This document shows positions 49,592-58,804 of a DNA stretch of 64,000 bases, piece by piece; positions within the stretch are counted from its first letter, which is position 1, and each line of letters starts with the position of its first letter. Origin of the DNA: Nitrospirales bacterium (GTDB taxonomy: Bacteria > Nitrospirota > Nitrospiria > Nitrospirales > UBA8639); the NCBI GenBank assembly GCA_021604005.1, contig BQIV01000004.1:62001-126000 (forward strand). Direction: 5' to 3'. The position numbers and the translations under genes were made by a program. Below the pieces are notes generated by a model, which did no database searches, had not been told where the DNA came from, and saw only the letters and a program-made list of their open reading frames with translations.

Positions 49592-50362
49592 TTACTTCGT
49601 GAGTGACTCACGGAGCTGGTGATAGAGCTGGAGATCGTCTTCGTATTGGGGTAATGAATAATGTTGATCAATCTGAATGACTTGTTCAATGCACCGCAGT
49701 GCGGATGTAGTGTCATTCCGTGTCTGATAGATGTTTACCAGAAGTCGAAGTGCGCCAGCTTCGCCAGGTTTATTGGCCAGCTTGATGAAATGTTCTGAGG
49801 CATTGTTCAAGCAAGCTTCAGCTTTTTTCACGTGGCCAGTCAACAAATAGGCTTTCCCTAGTTGGCCGTAGGTCGTAGCGAGTCCGTCCTCATTTCCCAC
49901 TTTTCGATGATAGTCCAATGCTAATTGAAAATGACTGATGGCGTGTTTCGACTGATCTAATAGAAGTTCTTGAAGTGCGAGATTGGTATAGAGAATCCCC
50001 AAGGCTTGCTCATTGCCAAGCGGGGTAAGCAGATCAATGGCTTCAAGGTAATAGGCGAGAGCTTGCTCTGGGCGACCGGCATCAGCCTGTAAATTGCCAA
50101 GATTGACGAGGGTGGTGCCAATAGCGTTTTCCGTTTGTTGAGAACGTTGAATATCCAGAACCTCCTGGTAGAGGCGTTCGGCGGCTTCATAGTCTTCGAG
50201 TAAGGCATAGACGTTGCCAAGATTTCCAAGGGCATGTGAGAGTTCTTCCGGTGATCCGTGTTCCCGCGCTTCCTGGACGGCTTGCCGATACGAATTCTGC
50301 GCTTTGAGCAGATTGCCACGATGTAGGTAAATTTCTCCCAGTCGTGCTGCGCTGTCGGACAT
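49592..50362 (-). CDS. Tetratricopeptide repeat protein
   Basis: A 256-residue protein made almost wholly of about six TPR units (for example ALGNLGNVYALLEDYEAAER, LVNLGNLQADAGRPEQALAY, YGQLGKAYLLTGHVKKAEA). No signal peptide or enzyme domain, so it is a cytoplasmic scaffold or adaptor of unknown partner. The spacing resembles LGN/kinesin-light-chain-type repeats of 40 residues. Confidence 0.88.
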   Translation of the reverse strand: MSDSAARLGEIYLHRGNLLKAQNSYRQAVQEAREHGSPEELSHALGNLGNVYALLEDYEAAERLYQEVLDIQRSQQTENAIGTTLVNLGNLQADAGRPEQALAYYLEAIDLLTPLGNEQALGILYTNLALQELLLDQSKHAISHFQLALDYHRKVGNEDGLATTYGQLGKAYLLTGHVKKAEACLNNASEHFIKLANKPGEAGALRLLVNIYQTRNDTTSALRCIEQVIQIDQHYSLPQYEDDLQLYHQLRESLTK

Positions 50363-50619
50363 GCGGGAACTCCTTATCTCCTGCTGGTGCCGTCTGAAGA
50401 GCTGGCGACGAGTGCTAGACTATTTTTGCATACAGTTCATTCGGCATGCATTGACGCAAATAGGGTTGAATTCTGCTCTCTGAGGCCTATTATGAGCCGG
50501 TGGGCCATGAATACGCTTTCGATGTAGGGAGTTAGTCGTTTCGTTATTCGAGCAGAAGGAATGTGTTATGTTGGCGGTACGGTGAGTGAAGGCGATGCCG
50601 TATGCTATACGTTCTATCG

Positions 50620-50772
50620 TTACCGGCGAAATGAGTCTTTCCCCTTCACCACTTCCTGGAGCAGTTTATCGGCGAGTTTTGCTGCTTGTCGGTGGCGCCA
50701 CCATCGATGAGTAAGGAAATAGACCACGGAGACAACAAATGCCACAATGAGGATTTCAGAAAGGTCCATCAT
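50620..50772 (-). CDS. 50-residue single-pass membrane protein
   Basis: A short gene on the reverse strand starting at tandem ATG codons (50772 and 50769) with TAGGA seven bases upstream, ending TAA at 50620. The product begins MMDLSEILIVAFVVSVVYFL, one clean transmembrane helix, followed by a basic segment THRWWRHRQAAK and a charged amphipathic tail. It sits alone in the 620-bp gap between the TPR and exchanger genes. Function unknown. The ordered helix-basic-amphipathic layout and the Shine-Dalgarno argue that it is real. The flanking stretches 50363-50619 and 50773-50982 show nothing else. Confidence 0.55.
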   Translation of the reverse strand: MMDLSEILIVAFVVSVVYFLTHRWWRHRQAAKLADKLLQEVVKGKDSFRR

Positions 50773-50982
50773 GGTCGATGTCCTAGGTCACGGTCGTTCT
50801 TTTTTCCATTATCGTTGAAGACGGCGTTTCTGTGGTTGTGAGCCATGTGCATATCCGATGTGACTTAGAGGTATTCTAGAACACGGTTGTTCTGAATTCC
50901 AGGGTTGTGTGATTATTTTATTGAACTAGGGATTTTGCCTATTTTCCTGGACGTGTGTCTTCTACGAGTTCTCGTCTAAATT

Positions 50983-51990
50983 ATGGAAATTCTTATTCTT
51001 TGTATCGCCTTGATCGTCATTCTTATCGGCGCGGAAGTCTTTACCAATGCTCTGGAGCATTTGGGTGAACGGTTGGGTATTTCCGAGGGCGTGACAGGAT
51101 CAATTTTTGCGGCAGTGGGCACCGCCTTGCCTGAGACCATGGTGCCGATTTTTGCAATCTTGTCGAGTTCGGGGTCGTTGGAAGTGCGGCATGAGGTCGG
51201 GGTCGGGGCTATTTTAGGTGCTCCCCTGATGCTCTCAACGTTGGCCTTTATCCTTATGGCCTGGTTTGCTGCGAGGAAGCGAGGTTGGCAGGGCACATTT
51301 CAGCCGGAAATGTCCGGGCTGACGCGCGATTTGACGTGGTTTAACTATGTCTTTGCTCTGGGTGTGATCGCAGCCCTGGTGCCGCAAGATTGGACCATGG
51401 TGCGAGGCTCTATTAGCTTGCTGCTGGTTCTATCCTATGGGCTGTATTTGTTAGTCACCATTCGTGCATCGGCGAATCTGGTTGACGATGGACATGGGAC
51501 CGAAGCCGATCATCCGCTGTATCTGACAAAAATTGGATTACCGGCTCGTATGCTGGTCATACTCTTTCAGTTGGGCTTTGGCTTTGTCCTGATTATGTTA
51601 GGAGCGAAAGGCTTTGTGTATGGCGTGGAACATCTTGCGCCTCTGTTGGGAATTTCAGCCTTAGCCCTCTCATTATTGGTTATTCCCATTGCGACAGAAT
51701 TGCCGGAAAAAGTGAATAGCGTGCTATGGATTAGACGAGGGCGCGATACCCTAGCCTTCGGCAATATTACGGGGGCCATGGTTTTTCAAGGAAGCCTTTT
51801 GCCAGCCTTAGGTATTTTCCTGACTCCGTGGAGCCCGAAGTCGGAGACCATTATCGGCATGGCAATCACCTTAATTGCCGCGTCGTTTCTGTCGATAATC
51901 GTCCGGTCGGGCACGGTGAAAGTGTATCATTTACTTTTTAATGGCCTGTGCTATCTGATTTTTCTCATTGCGGTATTGCGCGTTGTCTAG
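50983..51990 (+). CDS. CaCA-superfamily sodium/calcium exchanger-like protein
   Basis: A 335-residue membrane protein with about ten helices and both alpha repeats of cation/Ca2+ exchangers: FAAVGTALPETMVPIFAIL and IPIATELPEKVNSVLWIRRG followed by FGNITGAMVFQGSLLPALG. It probably exports Ca2+ (or a similar cation) against Na+ or H+. In this window Na+ coupling would fit the nqr sodium pump, but selectivity cannot be read. It is six bases upstream of the next gene. Confidence 0.88.
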   Translation: MEILILCIALIVILIGAEVFTNALEHLGERLGISEGVTGSIFAAVGTALPETMVPIFAILSSSGSLEVRHEVGVGAILGAPLMLSTLAFILMAWFAARKRGWQGTFQPEMSGLTRDLTWFNYVFALGVIAALVPQDWTMVRGSISLLLVLSYGLYLLVTIRASANLVDDGHGTEADHPLYLTKIGLPARMLVILFQLGFGFVLIMLGAKGFVYGVEHLAPLLGISALALSLLVIPIATELPEKVNSVLWIRRGRDTLAFGNITGAMVFQGSLLPALGIFLTPWSPKSETIIGMAITLIAASFLSIIVRSGTVKVYHLLFNGLCYLIFLIAVLRVV

Positions 51991-51996
51991 TCTGTT

Positions 51997-52980
51997 ATGT
52001 CGAAACCTCTCGTCTTAGTCACCAGGCAAATTCCCGATGTCGGGCTTGACCGCTTGAACGAGGAATGCCATGTGATTCTCTGGGAACATGATTCGGTTGC
52101 TCCACGGGATTGGGTCCTTGAGCATATTCGGGAGGCAGCTGGAGTGGTAAGTCTTCTGACTGATGTTCTTGATGCCACGGTCATTGCTTCAGCACCATTT
52201 CTCAAAGTTGTCAGCACCATGGCTGTGGGGTTTGACAATATTGATATCGAGGAATGTTCAACACGAAGAATCCCGGTTGGACATACCCCTGGCGTCCTGA
52301 CAGAAACCACAGCCGACTTTGCCTTTGCCCTTCTCATAACGGTTGCTCGGAAAATCGTGGAGGGTGCGAGGTATGTGAAAGACGGTCATTGGAAAACGTG
52401 GAGTCCGACATTATTACTTGGGCAGGATCTTCATGGTGCGACATTGGGGATTGTGGGATATGGTCGTATCGGGCAGGCTGTCGCCAGGCGAGCTAAAGGG
52501 TTTGGTATGAGAATCTTGGCCTGTCGTTCCTCGGCTCAGGCACCAACGCATGGCGAGGATGATGACGACGTTGAGCTTGTCGATTTGCCGACAGTTTTGG
52601 CTGAATCAGATTTTGTGAGTCTTCACGTCCCATACACGCAGGCGACGCATCATTTAATTGGGAAATGTGAACTTGAGCGGATGAAAGGTAGTGCCATTCT
52701 TGTCAATACATCAAGAGGGGCCGTGATTGATTCGAATGCGCTTGCCGCGGCTCTCTCTGCGGGAGACATTGCCGCTGCGGCGTTGGATGTCACTGATCCT
52801 GAGCCGATTCCTCTGGACCATGCCTTGTTCCATGAACCCCAATGTTTGATTGTGCCGCACATGGCCAGTGCATCGATTGCGACACGGGAAAGAATGGCGG
52901 TCATGGCCGTAGAAAATCTCCTTGCAGGACTGCAGGGAACACGAGTGCCATTTGTTGTGAATCCCGAAGTCTATAGGTGA
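51997..52980 (+). CDS. D-isomer-specific 2-hydroxyacid dehydrogenase
   Basis: A 327-residue NAD(P)-dependent dehydrogenase of the glyoxylate/hydroxypyruvate reductase group. The Rossmann motif GIVGYGRIGQAVARRAKGFG, catalytic Arg in LVNTSRGAVID, Glu in DVTDPEPIP and His in VPHMAS are all present. Substrate could be glyoxylate, hydroxypyruvate or another 2-oxoacid. No pathway neighbours decide. Confidence 0.92.
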   Translation: MSKPLVLVTRQIPDVGLDRLNEECHVILWEHDSVAPRDWVLEHIREAAGVVSLLTDVLDATVIASAPFLKVVSTMAVGFDNIDIEECSTRRIPVGHTPGVLTETTADFAFALLITVARKIVEGARYVKDGHWKTWSPTLLLGQDLHGATLGIVGYGRIGQAVARRAKGFGMRILACRSSAQAPTHGEDDDDVELVDLPTVLAESDFVSLHVPYTQATHHLIGKCELERMKGSAILVNTSRGAVIDSNALAAALSAGDIAAAALDVTDPEPIPLDHALFHEPQCLIVPHMASASIATRERMAVMAVENLLAGLQGTRVPFVVNPEVYR

Positions 52981-53135
52981 GGCATGCGATTGTCGGCATG
53001 AGAACAGTAAGTCACGATTGTTGCTGCATGCGATCCTGCTGCTTGGTAGAATGCGGGGGTGTGGAACATCATCAAGTCATTGGGACTGTATGTGAACGCG
53101 GCTATGCTACAAGCCAAGACCAGAAGGATATGATT

Positions 53136-53456
53136 ATGATTAAAGTTACGCAATCCGCAATCGCGAAGCTCAAAGCCTTAGTCGTCGAGCATCCTGAAGA
53201 TCCTATCGTGCGTATTCAGGTTCATGACCAAGACGACCAGAAAATCACGTTTAGTATTACCTTGGAAGACTCGGTGCAGCCTGATGATGAGGTCCAAGAA
53301 ATTGATCAACTCACAATTGCGGTCGCGGCCAACAGCGCTTCACGCATGAAGGGTGTTGTCCTTGATTATCAAGAACCGCAAGGCTTTTCGTTTGAACACC
53401 CGGAAACGCCGGGCCATCATGATGAGTTTCCCCTCAATCTCATTAATTTGAATTAA
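53136..53456 (+). CDS. IscA/HesB-like protein lacking all cysteines
   Basis: A 106-residue protein beginning MIKVTQSAIAKLKALVVEHP. The layout and the LTIAVAANSASRMKGVVLDYQEPQGFSFEHPE block match the A-type iron-sulfur carrier fold. The three Cys ligands (mid-protein and the C-terminal CxC) are absent, and there is no cysteine anywhere. It therefore cannot bind an Fe-S cluster in the usual way. ATG 53136 has AGAAGGA seven bases upstream. ATG 53130 is too close to it. Homology is moderate, so function is open. Confidence 0.65.
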   Translation: MIKVTQSAIAKLKALVVEHPEDPIVRIQVHDQDDQKITFSITLEDSVQPDDEVQEIDQLTIAVAANSASRMKGVVLDYQEPQGFSFEHPETPGHHDEFPLNLINLN

Positions 53457-53504
53457 CGAGATCGAGTTTATGCGTTTTGCCTTTCCTGCCTCTTTTGTCT
53501 GCTT

Positions 53505-54683
53505 ATGAGTTCTCGCCTCCATACGTTCTTTGCCTCCTGTCCTCCAGGGTTGGAGCCAGCCATGGTTCAGGAATTAGAACGATTGGGAGCCCTGGCCATA
53601 GATGCCACGCAGGGAGGCGTTGAGTTTCAAGGGTCGTTTACGCTTGGGTATTATGTGAATCTTGAAAGCCGCATCGCCAGCCGTGTGCTTTTACAACTTG
53701 CGAAGGAGGCATATCACAGTGAGCACGATATTTATCGCATCGTGTTTCGATTGGCCTGGTGGGAATGGTTTACCGTTCAGCAAACGATAAAGGTCAAAGT
53801 CCAAGCAAAGCGTTGTCCGCTTGCAAGTCTTGACTTTGTGACACTGCGAATTAAGGATGCCGTCTGCGATGCCTTTATGAAGAAAAAAAAGGCTCGTCCT
53901 CACGTCGATACACATAACCCCGATATCCAGATTGTTGGCTTTCTCGACGAACGAAGGGTGACGGTCTACCTGGATACCTCTGGCGAGCCATTATTTAAAC
54001 GAGGGTGGTCTCAGATCAGAGCGGAAGCCCCGATTCGAGAAAATTTAGCTGCCGGTCTCCTTCGGCTAGCCGGTTGGACTGAAGCGCTGCCGCTGTTAGA
54101 TCCCATGTGTGGCGGTGGCACGATCCTTATTGAGGCAGCGCATATGGCCAAGCGAGTGGCACCTGGACTGGGGCGGCGTTTTGCGTTTCAAACATTTCAA
54201 GGGTTCGATGCGCAGCTGTGGGATAACATCTGTCGTGCCAGTGTGGAAAAACAACAAGCAGCCGTCTCGGTTTCGCTTTTTGGTTCGGATCGAAATGAAA
54301 AGGTGTTGCGGATTGCTGAGATGAACTGCCAAACGCTGGGGCTATCGAAAATGATCACGTTACAGCATGCGGATGTTCTGACGCTTGATGCTCCTCGGAA
54401 AGAAGGCATCTTGCTCTCCAATCCCCCCTATGGTGTCAGGCTTGGTGAGTATGCTGAATTGGCAGAGTTTTATCCGCAATTTGGGGATGTGCTCAAGAAA
54501 AAGTTTTTCGGCTGGCGTGCCTATATTTTTACGGCGGACCGACGGGTGCCGAAAATGATTCGTCTGTTACCTACACGCAAAGTGCCGTTATTCAACGGCG
54601 ACCTGGAATGCCGTCTATATGAATTCAAACTGGTTCAGGGCGGCCATCGAAAAAGGCGTCGATCCGGTGTTGGGACCCACTAG
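53505..54683 (+). CDS. THUMP-domain class I RNA methyltransferase (RlmL N-terminal/YpsC type)
   Basis: A 392-residue SAM-dependent methyltransferase, probably forming m2G in 23S rRNA. It starts FFASCPPGLEPAMVQELERLG and has an N-terminal ferredoxin-like/THUMP region (about 1-165), then LLDPMCGGGTILIEAA (SAM site) and the N-P-P-Y catalytic motif in LLSNPPYGVRLGE. It lacks the second methyltransferase domain of proteobacterial RlmL, like YpsC/YcbY-N proteins. Confidence 0.92.
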   Translation: MSSRLHTFFASCPPGLEPAMVQELERLGALAIDATQGGVEFQGSFTLGYYVNLESRIASRVLLQLAKEAYHSEHDIYRIVFRLAWWEWFTVQQTIKVKVQAKRCPLASLDFVTLRIKDAVCDAFMKKKKARPHVDTHNPDIQIVGFLDERRVTVYLDTSGEPLFKRGWSQIRAEAPIRENLAAGLLRLAGWTEALPLLDPMCGGGTILIEAAHMAKRVAPGLGRRFAFQTFQGFDAQLWDNICRASVEKQQAAVSVSLFGSDRNEKVLRIAEMNCQTLGLSKMITLQHADVLTLDAPRKEGILLSNPPYGVRLGEYAELAEFYPQFGDVLKKKFFGWRAYIFTADRRVPKMIRLLPTRKVPLFNGDLECRLYEFKLVQGGHRKRRRSGVGTH

Positions 54684-54701
54684 CTGAAAGGGGCTGAATA
54701 T

Positions 54702-55148
54702 CTAGAGCGCCCGTTGTCCGGGAGTACTATGAATCGTTAACCATACGTCTTCCACGCAACGAAGGATGTAGATCCATTCATTGCAGTTTTTCGGTTTCTT
54801 AAAAACATATCGAGGCAGCGAGGGTTTGAGTACTTTGGCGAGAATCCGTGGGTTTGTGGTGTGGGTTAACACCCCAATGGGGATGGTACTGATCTCCGGT
54901 TCTTGGTGAATTTCTTCAAGCACGTCAAGTCCGCTCATGCCAGGTAACTTCAATCGTAACAAAATGAGGTCGGGGCGAGGGGCGTCAAGAAATGGATGTT
55001 CTTGCCGTAGGTAGGCCAGGGCTTGTTCGCCGTCTTCTACTTCCTGAATGTCGACACTGACAATCTGAGCGACGCTTAAGGCTTCCTGTAAGGAATGGAC
55101 CTGATCGTGTTCGTTCTCGACCAATAAAATTTTTAAAGACTGTGTCAT
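54702..55148 (-). CDS. Degenerate response-regulator receiver protein
   Basis: A 148-residue stand-alone receiver-like fold: LKILLVENEHDQVHSLQEAL (acidic pocket partly kept), RPDLILLRLKLPGMSGLDVL and FKKPKNCNEW. At the phosphoacceptor position the usual D in LLDxxLPGMDG is Arg65, so it cannot be phosphorylated normally. Such pseudo-receivers act through protein contacts. No kinase or output domain is attached. It resembles the Rcp1/cheY-like single-domain family. Confidence 0.88.
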   Translation of the reverse strand: MTQSLKILLVENEHDQVHSLQEALSVAQIVSVDIQEVEDGEQALAYLRQEHPFLDAPRPDLILLRLKLPGMSGLDVLEEIHQEPEISTIPIGVLTHTTNPRILAKVLKPSLPRYVFKKPKNCNEWIYILRCVEDVWLTIHSTPGQRAL

Positions 55149-55677
55149 GACAATGCTCTAGCGAATCGAAATCTGTTCATCGCTTTTACTCGCTTGAGTT
55201 TCATTCTCGGGATTGCCCTGTTTATGCGAGGCATGCGAGTGCTCTTTGCTGAATGCACGGCTTTCTCCAGTTAAAGAGTATCGGTCGAAATTCGTAGTGA
55301 GTGAAGGTGGAGTCGATGAGCTCGTTGGGCTGGGGAAATGTTGATGATGGGCTTATGAAATTCCATGTATTTCTTTTTGGGAACGCATGATTGTTATGTG
55401 TAGGAGCGACTTTGTGTTGGTAGATGATACTCAAGTTTTTTGACGTCGCACTGTGAAACGTTTCAGTCCAGAGTTGAATGTTCTCGGCAAATTGTTGTGA
55501 TTTCATGTATTTCGAAACGGTTTCAAAGAAACTGGAAAAACAGATAAGACGTTTTTAGAGGTGCCTTGATGAATGTATGGACAAGAACGGTGCGTCTGGC
55601 GTCACGTCTTTTGTGGCTCAATGCTGTTTCGATATATCCCGTTACGGAATTTTGCCGAAAGCTTGGTAGGTTGTGTG
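55149..55677. other. 529-bp gap before the radical SAM gene
   Basis: I see no convincing gene. A 94-codon reverse frame at 55222-55506 lacks a Shine-Dalgarno and any recognisable motif. The right part presumably carries the promoter of the radical SAM gene. Confidence 0.4.
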
Positions 55678-57885
55678 ATGAAGCATAATCCTTCTCTTCT
55701 TTTAGTGATACCTCCTTTGACGCAATTGAATACCCCCTATCCGTCAACTGCCTACCTTACGGGGTTTCTTCGGTCTCGAGGCTATTGTGTTGAGCAGGCG
55801 GATGTGGGAATAGAGATGGTGCTGCAGCTCTTTTCTCGCTCTGGATTGCAGCAAGTCTTTTCTCAACTTCGACTTAAGAGCCACGAACTTCCAGGTGAAG
55901 CGCTGCAAATGTTGAGTTTAGAACGGGCTTATCTGGACACAATTGATGCGGTCATCGGTTTTTTGCAGGGGCGTGATGTCAGTTTGGCCTCGCGTATCTG
56001 TCAAGGAGAGTTTCTTCCTCAGGGGCCTCGCTTTCATTTGTCCGCAATACATCGAGATGATGGCGAACAGCACAGATCGAACAATCAAACCGATCATGCA
56101 AAGCATTTAGCCTCCCTGTATCTGGAAGACCTGACAGATTTAATTCAGGCGACTGTCAGCCCACATTTTGCGTTAAACCGCTATGCTGAATCGATTGTGC
56201 GGGAAACGTCATCATTTCAAGAGATTCGCAACGCGATTGATGACGCGCCAAGTCTGACGGATGAATTCATGTTAGAGAGGTTTTGGAAGCATGTAGATAG
56301 AACCTCTCCAGCGATAGTGGGGTTTACGATACCGTTTCCAGGCAATGTCTATGGCGCATTTCGAATGGCCTGCGACCTCAAAACCAAGAGGCCTGACATC
56401 AAGGTGATGCTTGGGGGCGGTTATGTGAATACGGAATTACGAAAGCTGAGCGATCCCAGAGTCTTTGATGTGATTGATTACGTGACCTTAGATGACGGTG
56501 AACAACCCATGCTTTGTCTGTTGAAGCATGTAACCGACGCGAAACAGGAGCCGGCGTTGTGTCGAACGTGGTTACGGTCACAGGGAACGGTCATGTGGTG
56601 TGATGCGGCAAAGGAGCGTAATATTCCTCAAGCAGACGTGGGTACGCCGACCTATGATGGCTTACCATTAGATCGATATTTGACGGTGTTGGACACGCTG
56701 AACCCGATGCATCGTTTATGGTCGGACGGCCATTGGAATAAACTCACTATTGCGCATGGCTGTTACTGGAAGCAATGTACATTCTGTGATGTTGGCCTTG
56801 ATTACATTGGCCGATATGAAGCGTCACCGGCGGAGGTGTTGGTTGATAGAATCGAAGCCTTGATTGCAGAGACTTGTCGACGGGGGTTTCATTTTGTCGA
56901 CGAAGCGGCTCCTCCTGCAGGCCTGAAAGCTATGGCCTTGTCATTGTTGGAACGAGGTGTGACGATTTCATGGTGGGGAAATATCCGTTTTGAAAAAGCC
57001 TTTACGCCAGACCTCTGCCGGTTATTGGCGGCGTCCGGGTGCATCGCCGTGAGTGCGGGGTTAGAGGCCGCCTCAGACCGGCTTTTGGAATTGGTCAAAA
57101 AAGGTATCACCGTCGATCACACCGTTGAAGTGCTCTCAGCCTTTCAACAAGCCGGCATTCTCGTGCATGCCTATTTGATGTATGGGTTGCCGAGTCAGAC
57201 GATTTTGGAAATGGTGGAGAGCTTGGAGCGCGTGCGCCAGATGTTTGCGCATGACTTGATTCAATCAGCCTTCTGGCATCGATTCACAGCCACATCGCAC
57301 AGTCCGATAGGGCTTCAGCCGGAATCTTACGGCATACGATTAATCACGCCGACGTTTAACGGGTTTGCCGAAAATGACTTGCAGCATGACGATCCTATTG
57401 GAGATGTTCCTGAATGGCTGGGTGATGGTTTGAAAACGGCACTTCTGTACTTTAAGGAGGGTGAAGAGTTAAACCGTGATGTTCGATCCTGGTTTTCTGA
57501 ACATGTCCCTCGTCCGAATGTTCGGCGAGATTGGGTAAAGCGAGTGCTTGCGTCTGGACCGCCTGAAGATCCATCTCTCTTGGAGAGAAAATTTGTATGG
57601 ATTGGCGGTACGCCGGTGAGTGAAGTTCGAGGCGCCAAACGATGTCGGCTTATTTTTCCAAGTCGATCTGATGATGGTGAGGTCACGCTATCACGAGAAC
57701 ATGCCGATTGGCTTATCGATCTCATTCAACGAGCGACGCCCGGCAGCGAAATAATGGAACAGGGCTATCCATCGTACAAAGATGTCCGCTCGACGTTTCC
57801 GCTTGGTGCAGCCGATGGGTTTGATGAGTTTGTACAGACCCGCGGATATCGTCTGGCACGGCAGATTGGTTTATTGATCGTGTAA
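55678..57885 (+). CDS. B12-binding-type radical SAM protein with CX4CX2C motif
   Basis: A 735-residue enzyme starting MKHNPSLLLVIPPLTQLNTP. The N-terminal ~300 residues carry a cobalamin-binding-like domain (PSTAYLTGFLRSRGYCVEQAD, then VMLGGGYVNTELRKL and TLDDGEQPML). The radical SAM core follows with C362, C367 and C370 (HGCYWKQCTFCDVGLDYIG), a CX4CX2C spacing instead of CX3CX2C. Later blocks SAGLEAASDRLLELVKKG and YLMYGLPSQT are typical of the core. The tail of about 150 residues is unassigned. Substrate unknown. The weak TAGG upstream makes the start tentative. Confidence 0.87.
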   Translation: MKHNPSLLLVIPPLTQLNTPYPSTAYLTGFLRSRGYCVEQADVGIEMVLQLFSRSGLQQVFSQLRLKSHELPGEALQMLSLERAYLDTIDAVIGFLQGRDVSLASRICQGEFLPQGPRFHLSAIHRDDGEQHRSNNQTDHAKHLASLYLEDLTDLIQATVSPHFALNRYAESIVRETSSFQEIRNAIDDAPSLTDEFMLERFWKHVDRTSPAIVGFTIPFPGNVYGAFRMACDLKTKRPDIKVMLGGGYVNTELRKLSDPRVFDVIDYVTLDDGEQPMLCLLKHVTDAKQEPALCRTWLRSQGTVMWCDAAKERNIPQADVGTPTYDGLPLDRYLTVLDTLNPMHRLWSDGHWNKLTIAHGCYWKQCTFCDVGLDYIGRYEASPAEVLVDRIEALIAETCRRGFHFVDEAAPPAGLKAMALSLLERGVTISWWGNIRFEKAFTPDLCRLLAASGCIAVSAGLEAASDRLLELVKKGITVDHTVEVLSAFQQAGILVHAYLMYGLPSQTILEMVESLERVRQMFAHDLIQSAFWHRFTATSHSPIGLQPESYGIRLITPTFNGFAENDLQHDDPIGDVPEWLGDGLKTALLYFKEGEELNRDVRSWFSEHVPRPNVRRDWVKRVLASGPPEDPSLLERKFVWIGGTPVSEVRGAKRCRLIFPSRSDDGEVTLSREHADWLIDLIQRATPGSEIMEQGYPSYKDVRSTFPLGAADGFDEFVQTRGYRLARQIGLLIV

Positions 57886-57948
57886 GAATGAGTTGTGTGT
57901 TTCAGGTATGCGTAAGCCGTTGTTCTATGAGGAAAGGAATGTAATTGT

Positions 57949-58386
57949 ATGACCATGTCAGAATATCCACGTAGTCCAAAAATACAGGTAGGAGGGCTTT
58001 GTCACCTTGGCCGACTCTTCGACAAAATTCGCATGCGACATAGGGGGTTGATCCAAGATTATCATTATTTGACAACTGGGTTTGATAAGTACTTGCTTGA
58101 GACAATTCAGGTGAACGATGAAGAATTGGAAAAGCAGGTTTTGAAAGGGCGCACTGACGAGGAATTGCTTGCCTGGATTAATGAAAATGGAAAAATTCTT
58201 TCAGAGGAAGAACGGGCGCAATGGAACACTATGGTGTTGACTGGCAAGCCGCAAAATGAACAAGCTCGACAGCGATTCCATGGGTTAGTCGAGGCACTTG
58301 CCAAAAGTCGGGAAATCTCCGTTGCGCAACTGCCCGAGCTGTTGACTTGGGTCGATGTCATTGAATGTGATGAGGGGAGACTCTAG
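57949..58386 (+). CDS. DUF5069 domain protein
   Basis: A 145-residue protein with the DUF5069 pattern YPRSPKIQVGGLCHLGRLFDKIR and LTTGFDKYLLE, followed by a helical half with TDEELLAWIN. The function of this family is not known to me. It has no signal or membrane segment. It lies 63 bp downstream of the radical SAM gene on the same strand and may share its transcript. AGGAAAGGA precedes the ATG. Confidence 0.87.
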   Translation: MTMSEYPRSPKIQVGGLCHLGRLFDKIRMRHRGLIQDYHYLTTGFDKYLLETIQVNDEELEKQVLKGRTDEELLAWINENGKILSEEERAQWNTMVLTGKPQNEQARQRFHGLVEALAKSREISVAQLPELLTWVDVIECDEGRL

Positions 58387-58525
58387 CGCTTTTTACTGGT
58401 GTGGTTTTGACGAGGCCCAGTGGTGTGAGGCCTAGATGTTCGTTAATCTTGGCCTGTCAATGCATACCAACATTTCCCTAAGTTCTGCTTGCCGAAGTTG
58501 GCGTCTTCTCTGAAATGAAAGAGGG

Positions 58526-58804
58526 TTAATCCTTTTGCCCAGTTTTTTTGATGATATGGTACCCAAATTGGGTTTTAACCACGTTGCTAATGCTTCCATG
58601 GCCTAAGCGTTTGACGGCATCTTCAAAGGCTTTGACCATCTTGCCTGGCCCAAACCACCCAAGATCGCCACTTTTGGATTTACTTGGACAGGTCGAAAAC
58701 TCTTTCGCCAATTCGGCAAACTTGCCTCCGCTTTTTATTCGTTTTCGCAGGTCGTCGGCTAACCCTTTTTCTTTCACTAATATATGACTGGCTCTCCACT
58801 CCAT
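58526..58804 (-). CDS. Parvulin-type peptidyl-prolyl cis-trans isomerase
   Basis: A 92-residue single-domain PpiC-like foldase: RASHILVKEKGLADDLRKRI, CPSKSKSGDLGWFGPGKM, FEDAVKRLGHGSISNVVKT and FGYHIIKKT cover the whole parvulin fold. ATG 58804 follows GGAGAG. An ATG eight codons earlier (58828) is less likely. No signal peptide, so cytoplasmic. It is convergent with the DUF5069 gene. Confidence 0.93.
   Translation of the reverse strand: MEWRASHILVKEKGLADDLRKRIKSGGKFAELAKEFSTCPSKSKSGDLGWFGPGKMVKAFEDAVKRLGHGSISNVVKTQFGYHIIKKTGQKD

Noticed and set aside
55222-55506. 94-codon reverse frame in the gap before the radical SAM gene
   Set aside because: No Shine-Dalgarno, odd composition and no family motif.
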